Shown here in pieces: positions 1 to 7,128 of a DNA stretch of 7,800 nt; position 1 is the stretch's first letter; each line of letters begins with the position of its first letter. Made by a program: the position numbers and the translations under genes. Under the pieces are notes generated by a model. The model saw only the letters and a program-made list of their open reading frames with translations, was not told the DNA's origin and did no database searches. Source of the DNA: Verrucomicrobiota bacterium (GTDB taxonomy: Bacteria > Verrucomicrobiota > Verrucomicrobiia > Limisphaerales > UBA11320). Where the stretch lies: NCBI GenBank assembly GCA_016871475.1, contig VHDG01000163.1, forward strand, positions 1 through 7,800. The letters are read 5' to 3'.

Positions 1-939
1 GAGATCGTGGCGGACAAACTGATAGTGCCAGACGCGCTTGCCGGTTCGGGCATCCAGCGCGAGCAGACAGTTCGCGTAGAGATTTGAACCGATCCTGTTC
101 CCTCCCCAGAAATCAAAACTTGCGGAACCGGTGGGACAGAAGACCAGTCCTCGCTTCTCATCCACCGCCATGCCTGTCCAGACGTTGGCACCGCCGATGT
201 GTTTCCAGGCATCCGGAGGCCACGTCTCGTAGCCGGGCTCACCCGGCCACGGGATGGTTCGAAAGCTCCATACCAAGGTCCCCGTGCGCGTGTCGTAGGC
301 CCGGATGTGTCCAGGAGCAGACGGCCCGGGTCCTTCGCTCACGCGGGAGCCAACGATCAACAGGTTCTCAAACACGGCCCCGGGAGTGTTCGCCAGCACA
401 TGCAACGTCGAAGCCTCCCGGCCAAGTCCCTCACGAAGATCCACCCGTCCCCCGATGCCAAAGGAATCCACCAACGCCCCCGTGGCAGCGTCGAGGGCAT
501 GCAGATGGAAACCAGCGGTCAGAAAGATCCTGCACTCAGGTCCATCGCCCCAGAAAACCAGACCTCGATTCACTCCCAGAGCATTTCCTGCGGGGCGGCT
601 TGAGAACGGATCGAAGCGCCAGATCTCCCTCCCGGTGGATGCTTCAAGGGCGAAAGCCTTGAGTTGTGGTGTCGTGCCGTAGAGCACTCCCCGAATGATC
701 AGTGGATTACACTGGATCTGGGAACGCCCGTCCGGACGGGCATCCCCACAACGGAATGTCCACGCAGGCTTGAGCCGATGAACATTCCTCGGGGTGATCT
801 GCGTGAGGGAGGAGAAATGAGTGCTCTGAGCATCGCCGAGATACACCGGCCAGTCAGCTGTTGAAGGTTGTCCCGCCTCGGAGCCATCCAGCACCAAAAA
901 AGTGACGGTGATCGTGATCAAACAGCGGACGTATCGCAT
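1..939 (-). CDS. PQQ-dependent dehydrogenase (quinoprotein glucose dehydrogenase-like), N-terminal part; C-terminus beyond left edge
   Basis: Exported quinoprotein that would oxidise a sugar or alcohol in the periplasm with pyrroloquinoline quinone and pass electrons to the respiratory chain. About 313 residues are visible, read leftward from an ATG at 939-937 with no stop before position 1. Residues 1-22 form a signal peptide (MRYVRCLITITVTFLVLDG, then SEA|GQ). After it come family hallmarks: DWPVYLGD (about 30-37), the SLTQITP block, NPLIIRGVLYGTTP, REIWRFDP, NRGLVFWGDG, GSRVSEG, APGHIRAYDTRTG, PGEPGYETWPPDAWK, GGANVWTGM, FDFWGGNR and ALDARTGKRVWHYQ. By analogy with E. coli membrane glucose dehydrogenase, Asp276 (before FWGGNR) and Lys301 (in TGKR) match the catalytic Asp and the PQQ-contacting Lys. 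GGGGAG sits three bases before the ATG; a GTG at 999 is a less likely start. It has no membrane-anchor domain like that of E. coli Gcd. Family members run to roughly 600-750 residues, some with a C-terminal cytochrome c domain, which cannot be seen here. The substrate is unknown; glucose is only one option. Confidence 0.93.
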   Translation of the reverse strand, partial: MRYVRCLITITVTFLVLDGSEAGQPSTADWPVYLGDAQSTHFSSLTQITPRNVHRLKPAWTFRCGDARPDGRSQIQCNPLIIRGVLYGTTPQLKAFALEASTGREIWRFDPFSSRPAGNALGVNRGLVFWGDGPECRIFLTAGFHLHALDAATGALVDSFGIGGRVDLREGLGREASTLHVLANTPGAVFENLLIVGSRVSEGPGPSAPGHIRAYDTRTGTLVWSFRTIPWPGEPGYETWPPDAWKHIGGANVWTGMAVDEKRGLVFCPTGSASFDFWGGNRIGSNLYANCLLALDARTGKRVWHYQFVRHDL

Positions 940-1027
940 ACGCTCCCCGATAGCATGAGCCCCGAATAGGAGTCGCGAAGAAAAGCGAGGATTTTCCACG
1001 TCGCCTCCGAGTGGACAGGTCGGTGGC
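940..1027. promoter_or_regulatory. Divergent intergenic region carrying both promoters
   Basis: This 88-bp gap separates two genes that start back to back, so the promoters of the PQQ dehydrogenase (leftward) and the heme/HEAT protein (rightward) must lie here or inside the neighbouring 5' ends. I cannot assign convincing -35/-10 boxes. The least GC-rich part is about 978-996, which holds a small inverted repeat (GAAAA, 7-base spacer, TTTTC, 980-996). Its arms are too short to call an operator. That the region is regulatory is inferred from gene orientation. Confidence 0.45.
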
Positions 1028-4000
1028 TTGTATGGTTCGCTTCCGGGCGTGATTCGTCGATTGCTCACTTTTCTGATCGCCACCTCGCACACCCTGCCAG
1101 GCTTCCTCCTCCTCTGCTCCCTCACCCTGTCGCCGCCAGCGTATGCCCAAACCGCCACCACACCTCCCATGGACGATCCGGCCGACGCCTTTCCCAAAAC
1201 CCTCCCCGGTTGGAAAGTGGAGCTGTTGCTCAAGTCGCCCGAGCTGAAACACCCTTCTGTGGTATGCACTGCCCAGGACGGACGCGTGTTTGTCGCGGAA
1301 GACCCCATGGACATCAGCACGGATCGTGCTGACGCACAGGAAGGCAGGATCCTCTGTCTCCACCCTGATGGCCGAGTCACTGTTTTCGCCGAAAAGCTGT
1401 ACGCCGTTTTCGGCATGAAACATATCGAGGGCCGCCTCTATGTCCTCCACAACCCGAAGTTCACCGTGTTCATGGACCATGACGGAGTCGGCAAGGACAG
1501 CCTGGATCTGATCGAATCAACCAACCCAGAGCCCTGGGCGAAGGACTGGAATGACCATGTGCCCGCCAATTTCGAGCTCGGCATGGATGGGTTCCTGTAC
1601 ATCGCGGTCGGCGACAAGGGGCTGTTCGGCGCAGTGGGACGGGACGGCAAACGCGTCGACCTTCATGGCGGAGGCATCGTCCGCATCCGACCTGATGGCA
1701 CCGAACTCGAGATCTATGCCACCGGTCTGCGCAATATTTTGGACGTGGCGATGAATGATGAGGATGAGCTTTTCACCTACGACAACACCGATGAGAAACA
1801 GTGGATGTCCCGGTTGACCCATATAGTGGAAGGCGGCACGTACGGTTATCCCTGGGACTTTCACCCCCGACAGCCCCATGTCCTTTGGTGCATGGCGGAT
1901 TACGGGGCGGGCGCCGCCACGGGTGCCTTCGCCGACACCGAAGGTGCGCTCCCTGCTCCGTTCAGCGGAAACCTGTTCCTGGCTGACTTTGGAAAACGCC
2001 AGGTGCTCAGCGTCGGGATCTCCCGGCGCGGGGCCACCTTCCAAACCAATGAAACCCGGGAGATATTTCCCGATCCGCCAGGAAACTTTCGCCCGGTCGG
2101 CATCCGACCCACCCATGACGGCACGGGCTTTTATCTGTGTGACTGGCAGCATCGGGACTCGAAGAACAAGGTGACCGTTGGACGGCTTTTCCGAATCACT
2201 CACGAAAACGCGAAACCCTCCCAACTTCCCGCGTGGCACGTTCAGGCGTCCAATGGCTTCGAGACAAGTGTTGCGCTCGAGGATCTCGTTCTTGCGCTCG
2301 AACATCCTTCCCGTTCCGTCCGGCTGAACGCCCAGCGCAGAATTGCAGAGCGCGGATCAGGTGCGGTGTCGGCTTTGACCGATCTGCTCGAGAACCCAAC
2401 AAAACCAGGGATCGCGCGGGCTCATGCCATCTGGGCACTCGACGCGATTGACGGGGGTGAAGTATCCCGGGGACTGATTCGCGCAGCGATTTACAGCGTG
2501 GATCCAATTGTCCGGCGTCAGGCATTGCGTCAGCTCGGGTTTCGAATGGCCCGGGGTGCCGTGCCGGAACTCCAAGGACGGCTCGAGGACGAGGATCTGG
2601 CGGCGCGGCTTCATGCAGCGACTGCCCTTGGCCGGATCGCGGATCCTGCTGCAATCCCCGCGCTGTTTGAGGCGCTGTTCAGCTCCTCCTCAGAGGAGTG
2701 GATGCGGTTCGCATGTTTTACCGCTTTGAACCGGATCGGGCAGTGGGTTCCAGCCGCGTGGCCGAGGATCGCCCGCCGGCTGGAGCGACCGTCGGCCGCC
2801 GAACGTTCGCTGGTCTCTCTCGCGCTCAGAAACACCTGGGACATCAGCCTGGCTGCGAGCCTCGAAGTGATTGGTTCCAATCCTGATCTGATGGCAGGCG
2901 CACGCTTTGAAGCCATCAAGCTCCTGGCTGCCATGCACCAGAAGTTTCCTGAATGGAAGGGTGAATGGTGGGCCTACCATCCCGTGAACATGCCCCGCCC
3001 GGAGCGAACTGAGGACTGGTCCCTCACCCCCTCCATCGGGAGGACGCTTGCGACGTTCGCCGCAGACCCGGATGCGTCGATTTCCTCCCTCGCCTGGGAG
3101 CTGATCGCTGCGGAACGCGTCACCGAGGCGGCTCCGGAATTGCGCAACATCCACGATCGGGAAAGAGATCCAGAACGCCGCCGCCAGCTGATCTCCACGC
3201 TCGGAAGTTTGCGAGACACGAATTCCGTCCCGTTGATCCTGACGTCCCTGCGTGGCCAGAAGCTGCCTGAGCCGGACGTGTTGACAGCGCTGCGGGCGGC
3301 TGAGGCGGTGGGGTTTCCGAGCAATCAAGTCACACGGGAACTGAGCCTTGGAATCGCAAGATACCTTGATCAGGAGGCCCCCAGCCCGGCGCTCGCACAA
3401 CGGTCAATCCAGGCTCTGGGAACCTTGAGGGATGCGGAAGGACAAGGCGCGATACGCCGACGGCTGGGTGACACCAACATCCAGGTGCATGTGGCCGCTC
3501 TCAAAGCCTGGCCGCAGGTGCAAGGGGACGCCGCGGCCTTGATCCCCTCTCTGGACGTGCCCGTGATCGCGGTCCAGCAAGCCGCCATTCAAGCGCTGGC
3601 GGTTCTGAAGGCGCAGGATCAAGTTCCCAAACTGCTGAGCATGCAGGGCAAGCCGGAGTTAAAAGACGATGCCTTCCGCGCTCTTGCGGCTATCGGGGAT
3701 GTGCGGGCGTTGGATGCCTATCTGGCGGAGCTGACCAACCGAAGTTTCACGGTTCGCGAACAGGCACAGAAAGCCATCCACTCAATCCGCGATGCAGCCC
3801 TGCCCCTCCTGGAATCACGCAAGGACAGACTCCCCAGCGAGTCGATCGCCGCTCTGAAGCCCCTTTACCTGGACCACTCGCCCGGGAAACAAAGCCCTCT
3901 GTTTGCCTCGATGCCCGAATCCGATCCGGTGGAGGCTTATGCTCGATTCGCGACTTCAAACCCTGGCGATGCTGCGAAGGGACGAAAGCATTTCATGAAC

Positions 4001-4393
4001 CTTGGAGCGGCCGCCTGTATCAAGTGCCATAAAGTCGGGTCGGAGGGAACAGATGTGGGGCCTGACCTCACCCAGGTGGGCTCACAGTTCGACCGGAAGG
4101 CCTTGGTGGAGTCCGTCCTGTGGCCCAGCAAAGTGGTTCGTGAGGGATATCAACAAACCTTGATCGAGCTTCATTCGGACGAGTCCCTGTCCGGTTTGAT
4201 CAAAGGCGAAACGGCGGACTCGATCACCGTCCGGGATCCAGATGGCCGAACACGCACCGTGCTCAAGTCGGACATCGCCAACCGCCGAACCAGCGAGCTC
4301 TCAATGATGCCTGAGGGGCTCCATGCATCCCTTACCCGGGAGGAGTTCGCCGATTTGATTGCCTATCTGGAATCGTTGAAAAAGAAACCGTAG
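1028..4393 (+). CDS. PVC-type secreted dehydrogenase: sorbosone/glucose dehydrogenase-like propeller + HEAT repeats + C-terminal heme-binding cytochrome c domain
   Basis: Large exported protein of 1121 residues. Residues ~10-41 form a long signal peptide (RR..., hydrophobic LPGFLLLCSLTLS, then AYA|QT). Residues ~52-400 form a propeller resembling PVC 'membrane-bound dehydrogenase' and sorbosone dehydrogenase domains (LPGWKVELL; DGRVFVAEDP; FELGMDGFLYIAVGD; GGGIVRIRPDGTELEIYATGLRN; GTYGYPWDF; GNLFLADFGKRQVL; FYLCDWQH). Residues ~415-945 are helical HEAT-like repeats (e.g. DLAARLHAATALGRIADPAA; FRALAAIGDVRALDAYLAEL). Residues ~965-1118 are a PVC-type heme domain with CIKCH at 997-1001 (covalent heme c), then VGPDLTQVG and a MMPEGL motif whose Met1093 or Met1094 is the likely distal ligand. 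It probably oxidises a sugar or alcohol and sends electrons to its own heme. The reading frame has no ATG before residue ~48. The upstream stop is at 956-958, so the start is TTG 1028, or GTG 1049 or TTG 1061, both of which keep the signal peptide. The next gene on the same strand follows closely and may be cotranscribed. The domains are secure; the substrate is not. Confidence 0.92.
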   Translation: MYGSLPGVIRRLLTFLIATSHTLPGFLLLCSLTLSPPAYAQTATTPPMDDPADAFPKTLPGWKVELLLKSPELKHPSVVCTAQDGRVFVAEDPMDISTDRADAQEGRILCLHPDGRVTVFAEKLYAVFGMKHIEGRLYVLHNPKFTVFMDHDGVGKDSLDLIESTNPEPWAKDWNDHVPANFELGMDGFLYIAVGDKGLFGAVGRDGKRVDLHGGGIVRIRPDGTELEIYATGLRNILDVAMNDEDELFTYDNTDEKQWMSRLTHIVEGGTYGYPWDFHPRQPHVLWCMADYGAGAATGAFADTEGALPAPFSGNLFLADFGKRQVLSVGISRRGATFQTNETREIFPDPPGNFRPVGIRPTHDGTGFYLCDWQHRDSKNKVTVGRLFRITHENAKPSQLPAWHVQASNGFETSVALEDLVLALEHPSRSVRLNAQRRIAERGSGAVSALTDLLENPTKPGIARAHAIWALDAIDGGEVSRGLIRAAIYSVDPIVRRQALRQLGFRMARGAVPELQGRLEDEDLAARLHAATALGRIADPAAIPALFEALFSSSSEEWMRFACFTALNRIGQWVPAAWPRIARRLERPSAAERSLVSLALRNTWDISLAASLEVIGSNPDLMAGARFEAIKLLAAMHQKFPEWKGEWWAYHPVNMPRPERTEDWSLTPSIGRTLATFAADPDASISSLAWELIAAERVTEAAPELRNIHDRERDPERRRQLISTLGSLRDTNSVPLILTSLRGQKLPEPDVLTALRAAEAVGFPSNQVTRELSLGIARYLDQEAPSPALAQRSIQALGTLRDAEGQGAIRRRLGDTNIQVHVAALKAWPQVQGDAAALIPSLDVPVIAVQQAAIQALAVLKAQDQVPKLLSMQGKPELKDDAFRALAAIGDVRALDAYLAELTNRSFTVREQAQKAIHSIRDAALPLLESRKDRLPSESIAALKPLYLDHSPGKQSPLFASMPESDPVEAYARFATSNPGDAAKGRKHFMNLGAAACIKCHKVGSEGTDVGPDLTQVGSQFDRKALVESVLWPSKVVREGYQQTLIELHSDESLSGLIKGETADSITVRDPDGRTRTVLKSDIANRRTSELSMMPEGLHASLTREEFADLIAYLESLKKKP

Positions 4394-4509
4394 TCGCAGA
4401 GCCCACCCTTCCTATGTTTCAGAACTCCAAAGCGGCAAAGGCATCGTTGAACGCTGCAGCCCTTTCTCAATGCGGGCCTCCCATCCGTCTGGCCGGTGTG
4501 TACAGATCG

Positions 4510-6522
4510 ATGACGCGCCTGGGAGGCATCATCAGCATGATTTTCTGTCTGTTGAACCCGACCCGGGGTTGCGCGCAGCTGAGCGCGGGGTCGGCCCGTG
4601 GGGAGATCAACCCGCCCCTCACACTCCTGAACTGGGTGGGGCATCAGCCGTATCCGGGTGTGCTGGATGCCGTTCACGTGCGTGCCCTGGTGATATCGGA
4701 TGGATCCAACCGTGCGGCATTGGTCGCATGGGACTTGACGGATACGCGCGAGGGTTTCGTCGCGCGAGTCCGGAAGGAGATCCAACGCGCGACCGGCATC
4801 CCGGCGGATTCGGTGCTCATCAATGCCTCTCACACTCACTCGGCACCCTGGGTTCCATCCGAGGGATCCGTCCTCCTCGAAGCCGAGCGACGCACTCTTC
4901 TGCCGGTTGAGACATCCCCCGGATTTCAAGAGTGGAGCCAAAAGGTCGTCCAACAAACGGTGGATGCGGTGAAGCGTGCTGATGAGGCAAGGAAACCGGG
5001 GACGATTCACATTGCCCGTGCCTGGGCAGGAGACCTTCTCTTCAACCGGCGTCCGACAAAGCCCGACGGCACCGTGCAGACCACTTTCACGCCCGATGAT
5101 CCATTCACACTTCCCGGAGGGCAGCGCTATGCGGGGTTGGATCCAACATTGGCCGTCGTTGGTTTTCTGGGTCCGGATGGGGAGGGACTCGGCTCTTTCT
5201 TCAACCTGACATGCCATCCTGTGAGCGTGTATCCACACGACAAACGGATCTCGGCCGATTGGCCCGGGCCCGCTTCTGACAAGCTTGGCGAGGTGATCGG
5301 CGGGGAGTCCTTGTTCTTGCAAGGCTGTGCCGGGGACATCGTGCCCATTCGCAGAAATCTGCCCGCCCGGGATCGGATGGCATCGATGATTACCGACCGC
5401 GGGCTGGCAGCCTGGAAACGAAAGTTGCGGCTGGACCCGGCGGTGATTCAGGTTCGCCGCAAGGAGATCAGACTCCCGTTGAATCCTCGCGCACGGAAGG
5501 AAACCGGCCTTGCCAGCGTCATGACGGAGGTTCAGGTGATTTGCATGGGGGACCTGGCCATCGCGGCTCTGCCGGGCGAGCCATTGACAGGACTGGCTCG
5601 TGAGATCCAGCGACGCTCGCCCTACGCCCATACCCTGGTGCTGGGCTATGCAAACGGCGGAGGTGTTCAATATGTCGGGATGCCAGGGGACAAACGCCGC
5701 GGCGGCTACGAGATGGGGCCTGTGGGTTCGGGGGAAGACCACTGCGGTCAGATTCTCACCGACGCGGTTTTCGAGCTGCTCGAGTCCTTGCGCGTCGAAA
5801 CCTTGACCCGCCAGGCGGATCAGGAGCCGATCCATCTCTACCTCTTGATGGGGCAGTCAAACATGGCAGGCAGAGGGATTGTTGAACCCATCGACCAGGT
5901 ACCCCACCCGCGAATCCTGATGATGGATATGAATGGGAGCTGGAGGCTCGCAAGAGATCCGTTGCACCGGGATCGCATCAACGCCGGCGTGGGGTTGGGA
6001 AGTGAGTTCGCCAGAACCCTCGCGGACAGGGACCCGAAGATAACCATTGGATTGATCGCTGCAGCCGAGGGCGGGAGCCCTCTGTCCAGGTGGGTCAAGG
6101 GCGGAGATCTGCAGGACCGTGCTCTGATGCTCGCGGGACTGGCGAAACGCCGGGGTGTGCTCAAGGGGATTCTCTGGCATCAGGGGGAAAACGACAGTGG
6201 AAAGCTGGCGGACGCCGAATCCTATGCAGCGAGATTGACGACCGTGATCCAGGATTTTCGACAGGCGCTGGGCCAGCCTGAGCTTCCTTGGGTGATGGGA
6301 GAGTTGGGGGAGTTTCTCATCAAGACTCCACGGCCGGACACAACCCATGCGGTGGTGATCAACGACCGGCTGCGCCAGGTCTCAACGGCTGTTTCCCACG
6401 TGGGTTTGGTCGAAGCACACTACCTCACGGCGATGCCTGACGGCATTCACTTCGATACCCCCAGCCTGAGGGAATTTGGACGAAGATACGCCGAGAAACT
6501 GATCGGATTACAAACTCGTTGA
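4510..6522 (+). CDS. Exported two-domain protein: neutral/alkaline ceramidase-like N-terminal domain fused to a sialate O-acetylesterase (SASA/SGNH) domain
   Basis: The frame is open from an ATG at 4414, but the ATG at 4510 starts a good signal peptide (MTRLGGIISMIFCLL...GCA|Q) and is preferred; 4414 would add 32 residues in front of it. Neither start has a clear Shine-Dalgarno sequence. Counting from 4510 (670 residues), ~25-435 match the N-terminal domain of neutral ceramidases: the HTHSAP histidines (108, 110), His236 in TCHPVS, Glu357 in LPGEP and Tyr400 in GGYE are the expected zinc site. The ceramidase nucleophile serine (NSGD motif) is replaced by alanine: CAGD, Ala274. Residues ~440-670 are an SGNH esterase: GQSNMAGRG (Ser450), AAAEGGSPLSRW, the WHQGEND block and PDGIHF (Asp644, His647), a complete triad. 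The second domain should remove acetyl or other acyl groups from glycans outside the cell. The first probably acts on an amide or ester, but not by the classic ceramidase mechanism. The gap to the upstream gene is 20 or 116 bp with no terminator seen, so the two are possibly cotranscribed. The fold calls are firm; the substrates are unknown. Confidence 0.9.
   Translation: MTRLGGIISMIFCLLNPTRGCAQLSAGSARGEINPPLTLLNWVGHQPYPGVLDAVHVRALVISDGSNRAALVAWDLTDTREGFVARVRKEIQRATGIPADSVLINASHTHSAPWVPSEGSVLLEAERRTLLPVETSPGFQEWSQKVVQQTVDAVKRADEARKPGTIHIARAWAGDLLFNRRPTKPDGTVQTTFTPDDPFTLPGGQRYAGLDPTLAVVGFLGPDGEGLGSFFNLTCHPVSVYPHDKRISADWPGPASDKLGEVIGGESLFLQGCAGDIVPIRRNLPARDRMASMITDRGLAAWKRKLRLDPAVIQVRRKEIRLPLNPRARKETGLASVMTEVQVICMGDLAIAALPGEPLTGLAREIQRRSPYAHTLVLGYANGGGVQYVGMPGDKRRGGYEMGPVGSGEDHCGQILTDAVFELLESLRVETLTRQADQEPIHLYLLMGQSNMAGRGIVEPIDQVPHPRILMMDMNGSWRLARDPLHRDRINAGVGLGSEFARTLADRDPKITIGLIAAAEGGSPLSRWVKGGDLQDRALMLAGLAKRRGVLKGILWHQGENDSGKLADAESYAARLTTVIQDFRQALGQPELPWVMGELGEFLIKTPRPDTTHAVVINDRLRQVSTAVSHVGLVEAHYLTAMPDGIHFDTPSLREFGRRYAEKLIGLQTR
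6508..6522. other. 15-bp tail-to-tail overlap of two convergent genes
   Basis: The plus-strand esterase stops with TGA at 6520-6522 and the minus-strand HAD gene stops with TAA read from 6510-6508, so their coding ends share 15 bp. This leaves no room for a terminator between them. I saw no GC-rich hairpin followed by a T-run on either strand near the junction. Confidence 0.9.
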
Positions 6523-7092
6523 AGAGGCCGGCTTGCGAAGGTTCCGAACATCAATGGCCTCCATGCCGGCAGCTCGCACGGCTTCAATACCAAGATCCGT
6601 GTCTTCATACCCGCGGCAGTGTTGAGGTGAAATCCCGATGCGCCTGGCGGCTTCAAGATAGATGTCCGGGGCCGGTTTCTGTCGGGTGACCTGCTCGCTG
6701 GTTACAACCGCCTGGAAAAGCTCCCGGATGCCAAGCCGCCTCAGAACCATGTCGATGATCGGCAAGGTCCCACCCGATGCCACTGCCATGGGGATCCTGC
6801 CTCGATGTTCCCAGGCCACATTCACCACTTCCGGAATGGGTTCAACGGTTTGGAGCCTCCTCAGGTACTCCTCCTCCTTCTCGTGGCCGATAGCGACAGC
6901 GTCGAGCTTCAATCCCTGCTCCTTCGCCAGCAGGGCGACGATGTCAGGAGCAGGCACCCCGCCGAGGGCGTAGAATCGCTCCTCGGTGAAGCGAAGGTCG
7001 TACTTCCTGGCTGTCCACTCCCATGCCCTCCAGTGGATCGGCATGGTGTCGGCCAGGGTTCCATCACAATCGAAAACAATGCCTTGAATCAT
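6508..7092 (-). CDS. HAD-family phosphatase, beta-phosphoglucomutase / YqaB (fructose-1-phosphatase-like) type
   Basis: Cytoplasmic hydrolase of 194 residues, normal for the YqaB branch of the haloacid dehalogenase superfamily. Motif I is FDCDGT, with Asp8 (nucleophile) and Asp10 (acid/base). A small helical cap follows at ~16-80. Motif II is Ser106 in VASGG, motif III is Lys139 in RQKPAPD, and motif IV is EDTDLGIEA (Glu163, Asp164). Blocks such as VEPIPEVV, MAVASG, KPAPDIYL and AVRAAGMEAIDVR line up with E. coli YqaB. These enzymes dephosphorylate small sugar phosphates (fructose 1-phosphate, 6-phosphogluconate and others), and some relatives are beta-phosphoglucomutases, so the exact substrate is open. 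There is no signal peptide. The ATG at 7092-7090 directly precedes the motif I strand; no clear Shine-Dalgarno sequence lies before it. It lies 36 bp downstream of the lactonase gene on the same strand, consistent with one transcript and a role in sugar-acid or sugar-phosphate handling. Confidence 0.9.
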   Translation of the reverse strand: MIQGIVFDCDGTLADTMPIHWRAWEWTARKYDLRFTEERFYALGGVPAPDIVALLAKEQGLKLDAVAIGHEKEEEYLRRLQTVEPIPEVVNVAWEHRGRIPMAVASGGTLPIIDMVLRRLGIRELFQAVVTSEQVTRQKPAPDIYLEAARRIGISPQHCRGYEDTDLGIEAVRAAGMEAIDVRNLRKPASSTSL

Positions 7093-7128
7093 GAATGAGC
7101 CGGGGCTGGGTTGTGTTGCAGCTTTCGC

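Noticed and set aside
84..682. Plus-strand open frames of 125-192 residues near the left edge
   Set aside because: They are antisense to the quinoprotein gene, whose minus-strand frame matches the PQQ dehydrogenase family from 939 to the edge.
980..996. Small inverted repeat GAAAA/TTTTC in the divergent gap, considered as an operator
   Set aside because: Five-base arms with a seven-base spacer are expected by chance, and there is no second copy.
854..1480. 208-residue minus-strand open frame spanning the divergent promoter region
   Set aside because: It overlaps the starts of both real genes, has no family signature, and is out of frame with the quinoprotein gene whose motifs are unmistakable.
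1517..2305. 262-residue minus-strand open frame inside the heme/HEAT gene
   Set aside because: It is antisense to the conserved propeller domain and carries no domain; a composition artefact.
2690..3400. 236-residue minus-strand open frame opposite the HEAT region
   Set aside because: Low-complexity Arg/Gly-rich translation with no motifs, opposite a well-supported gene.
4391..4420. Possible terminator between the heme/HEAT gene and the esterase gene
   Set aside because: No GC-rich hairpin followed by a T-run is present in the short gap.
4363..5835. 490-residue open frame on the minus strand opposite the esterase gene
   Set aside because: It lies wholly antisense to a gene with clear catalytic motifs, shows no recognisable domain, and is rich in Arg, Gly, Pro and His as expected of the shadow of a GC-rich gene.
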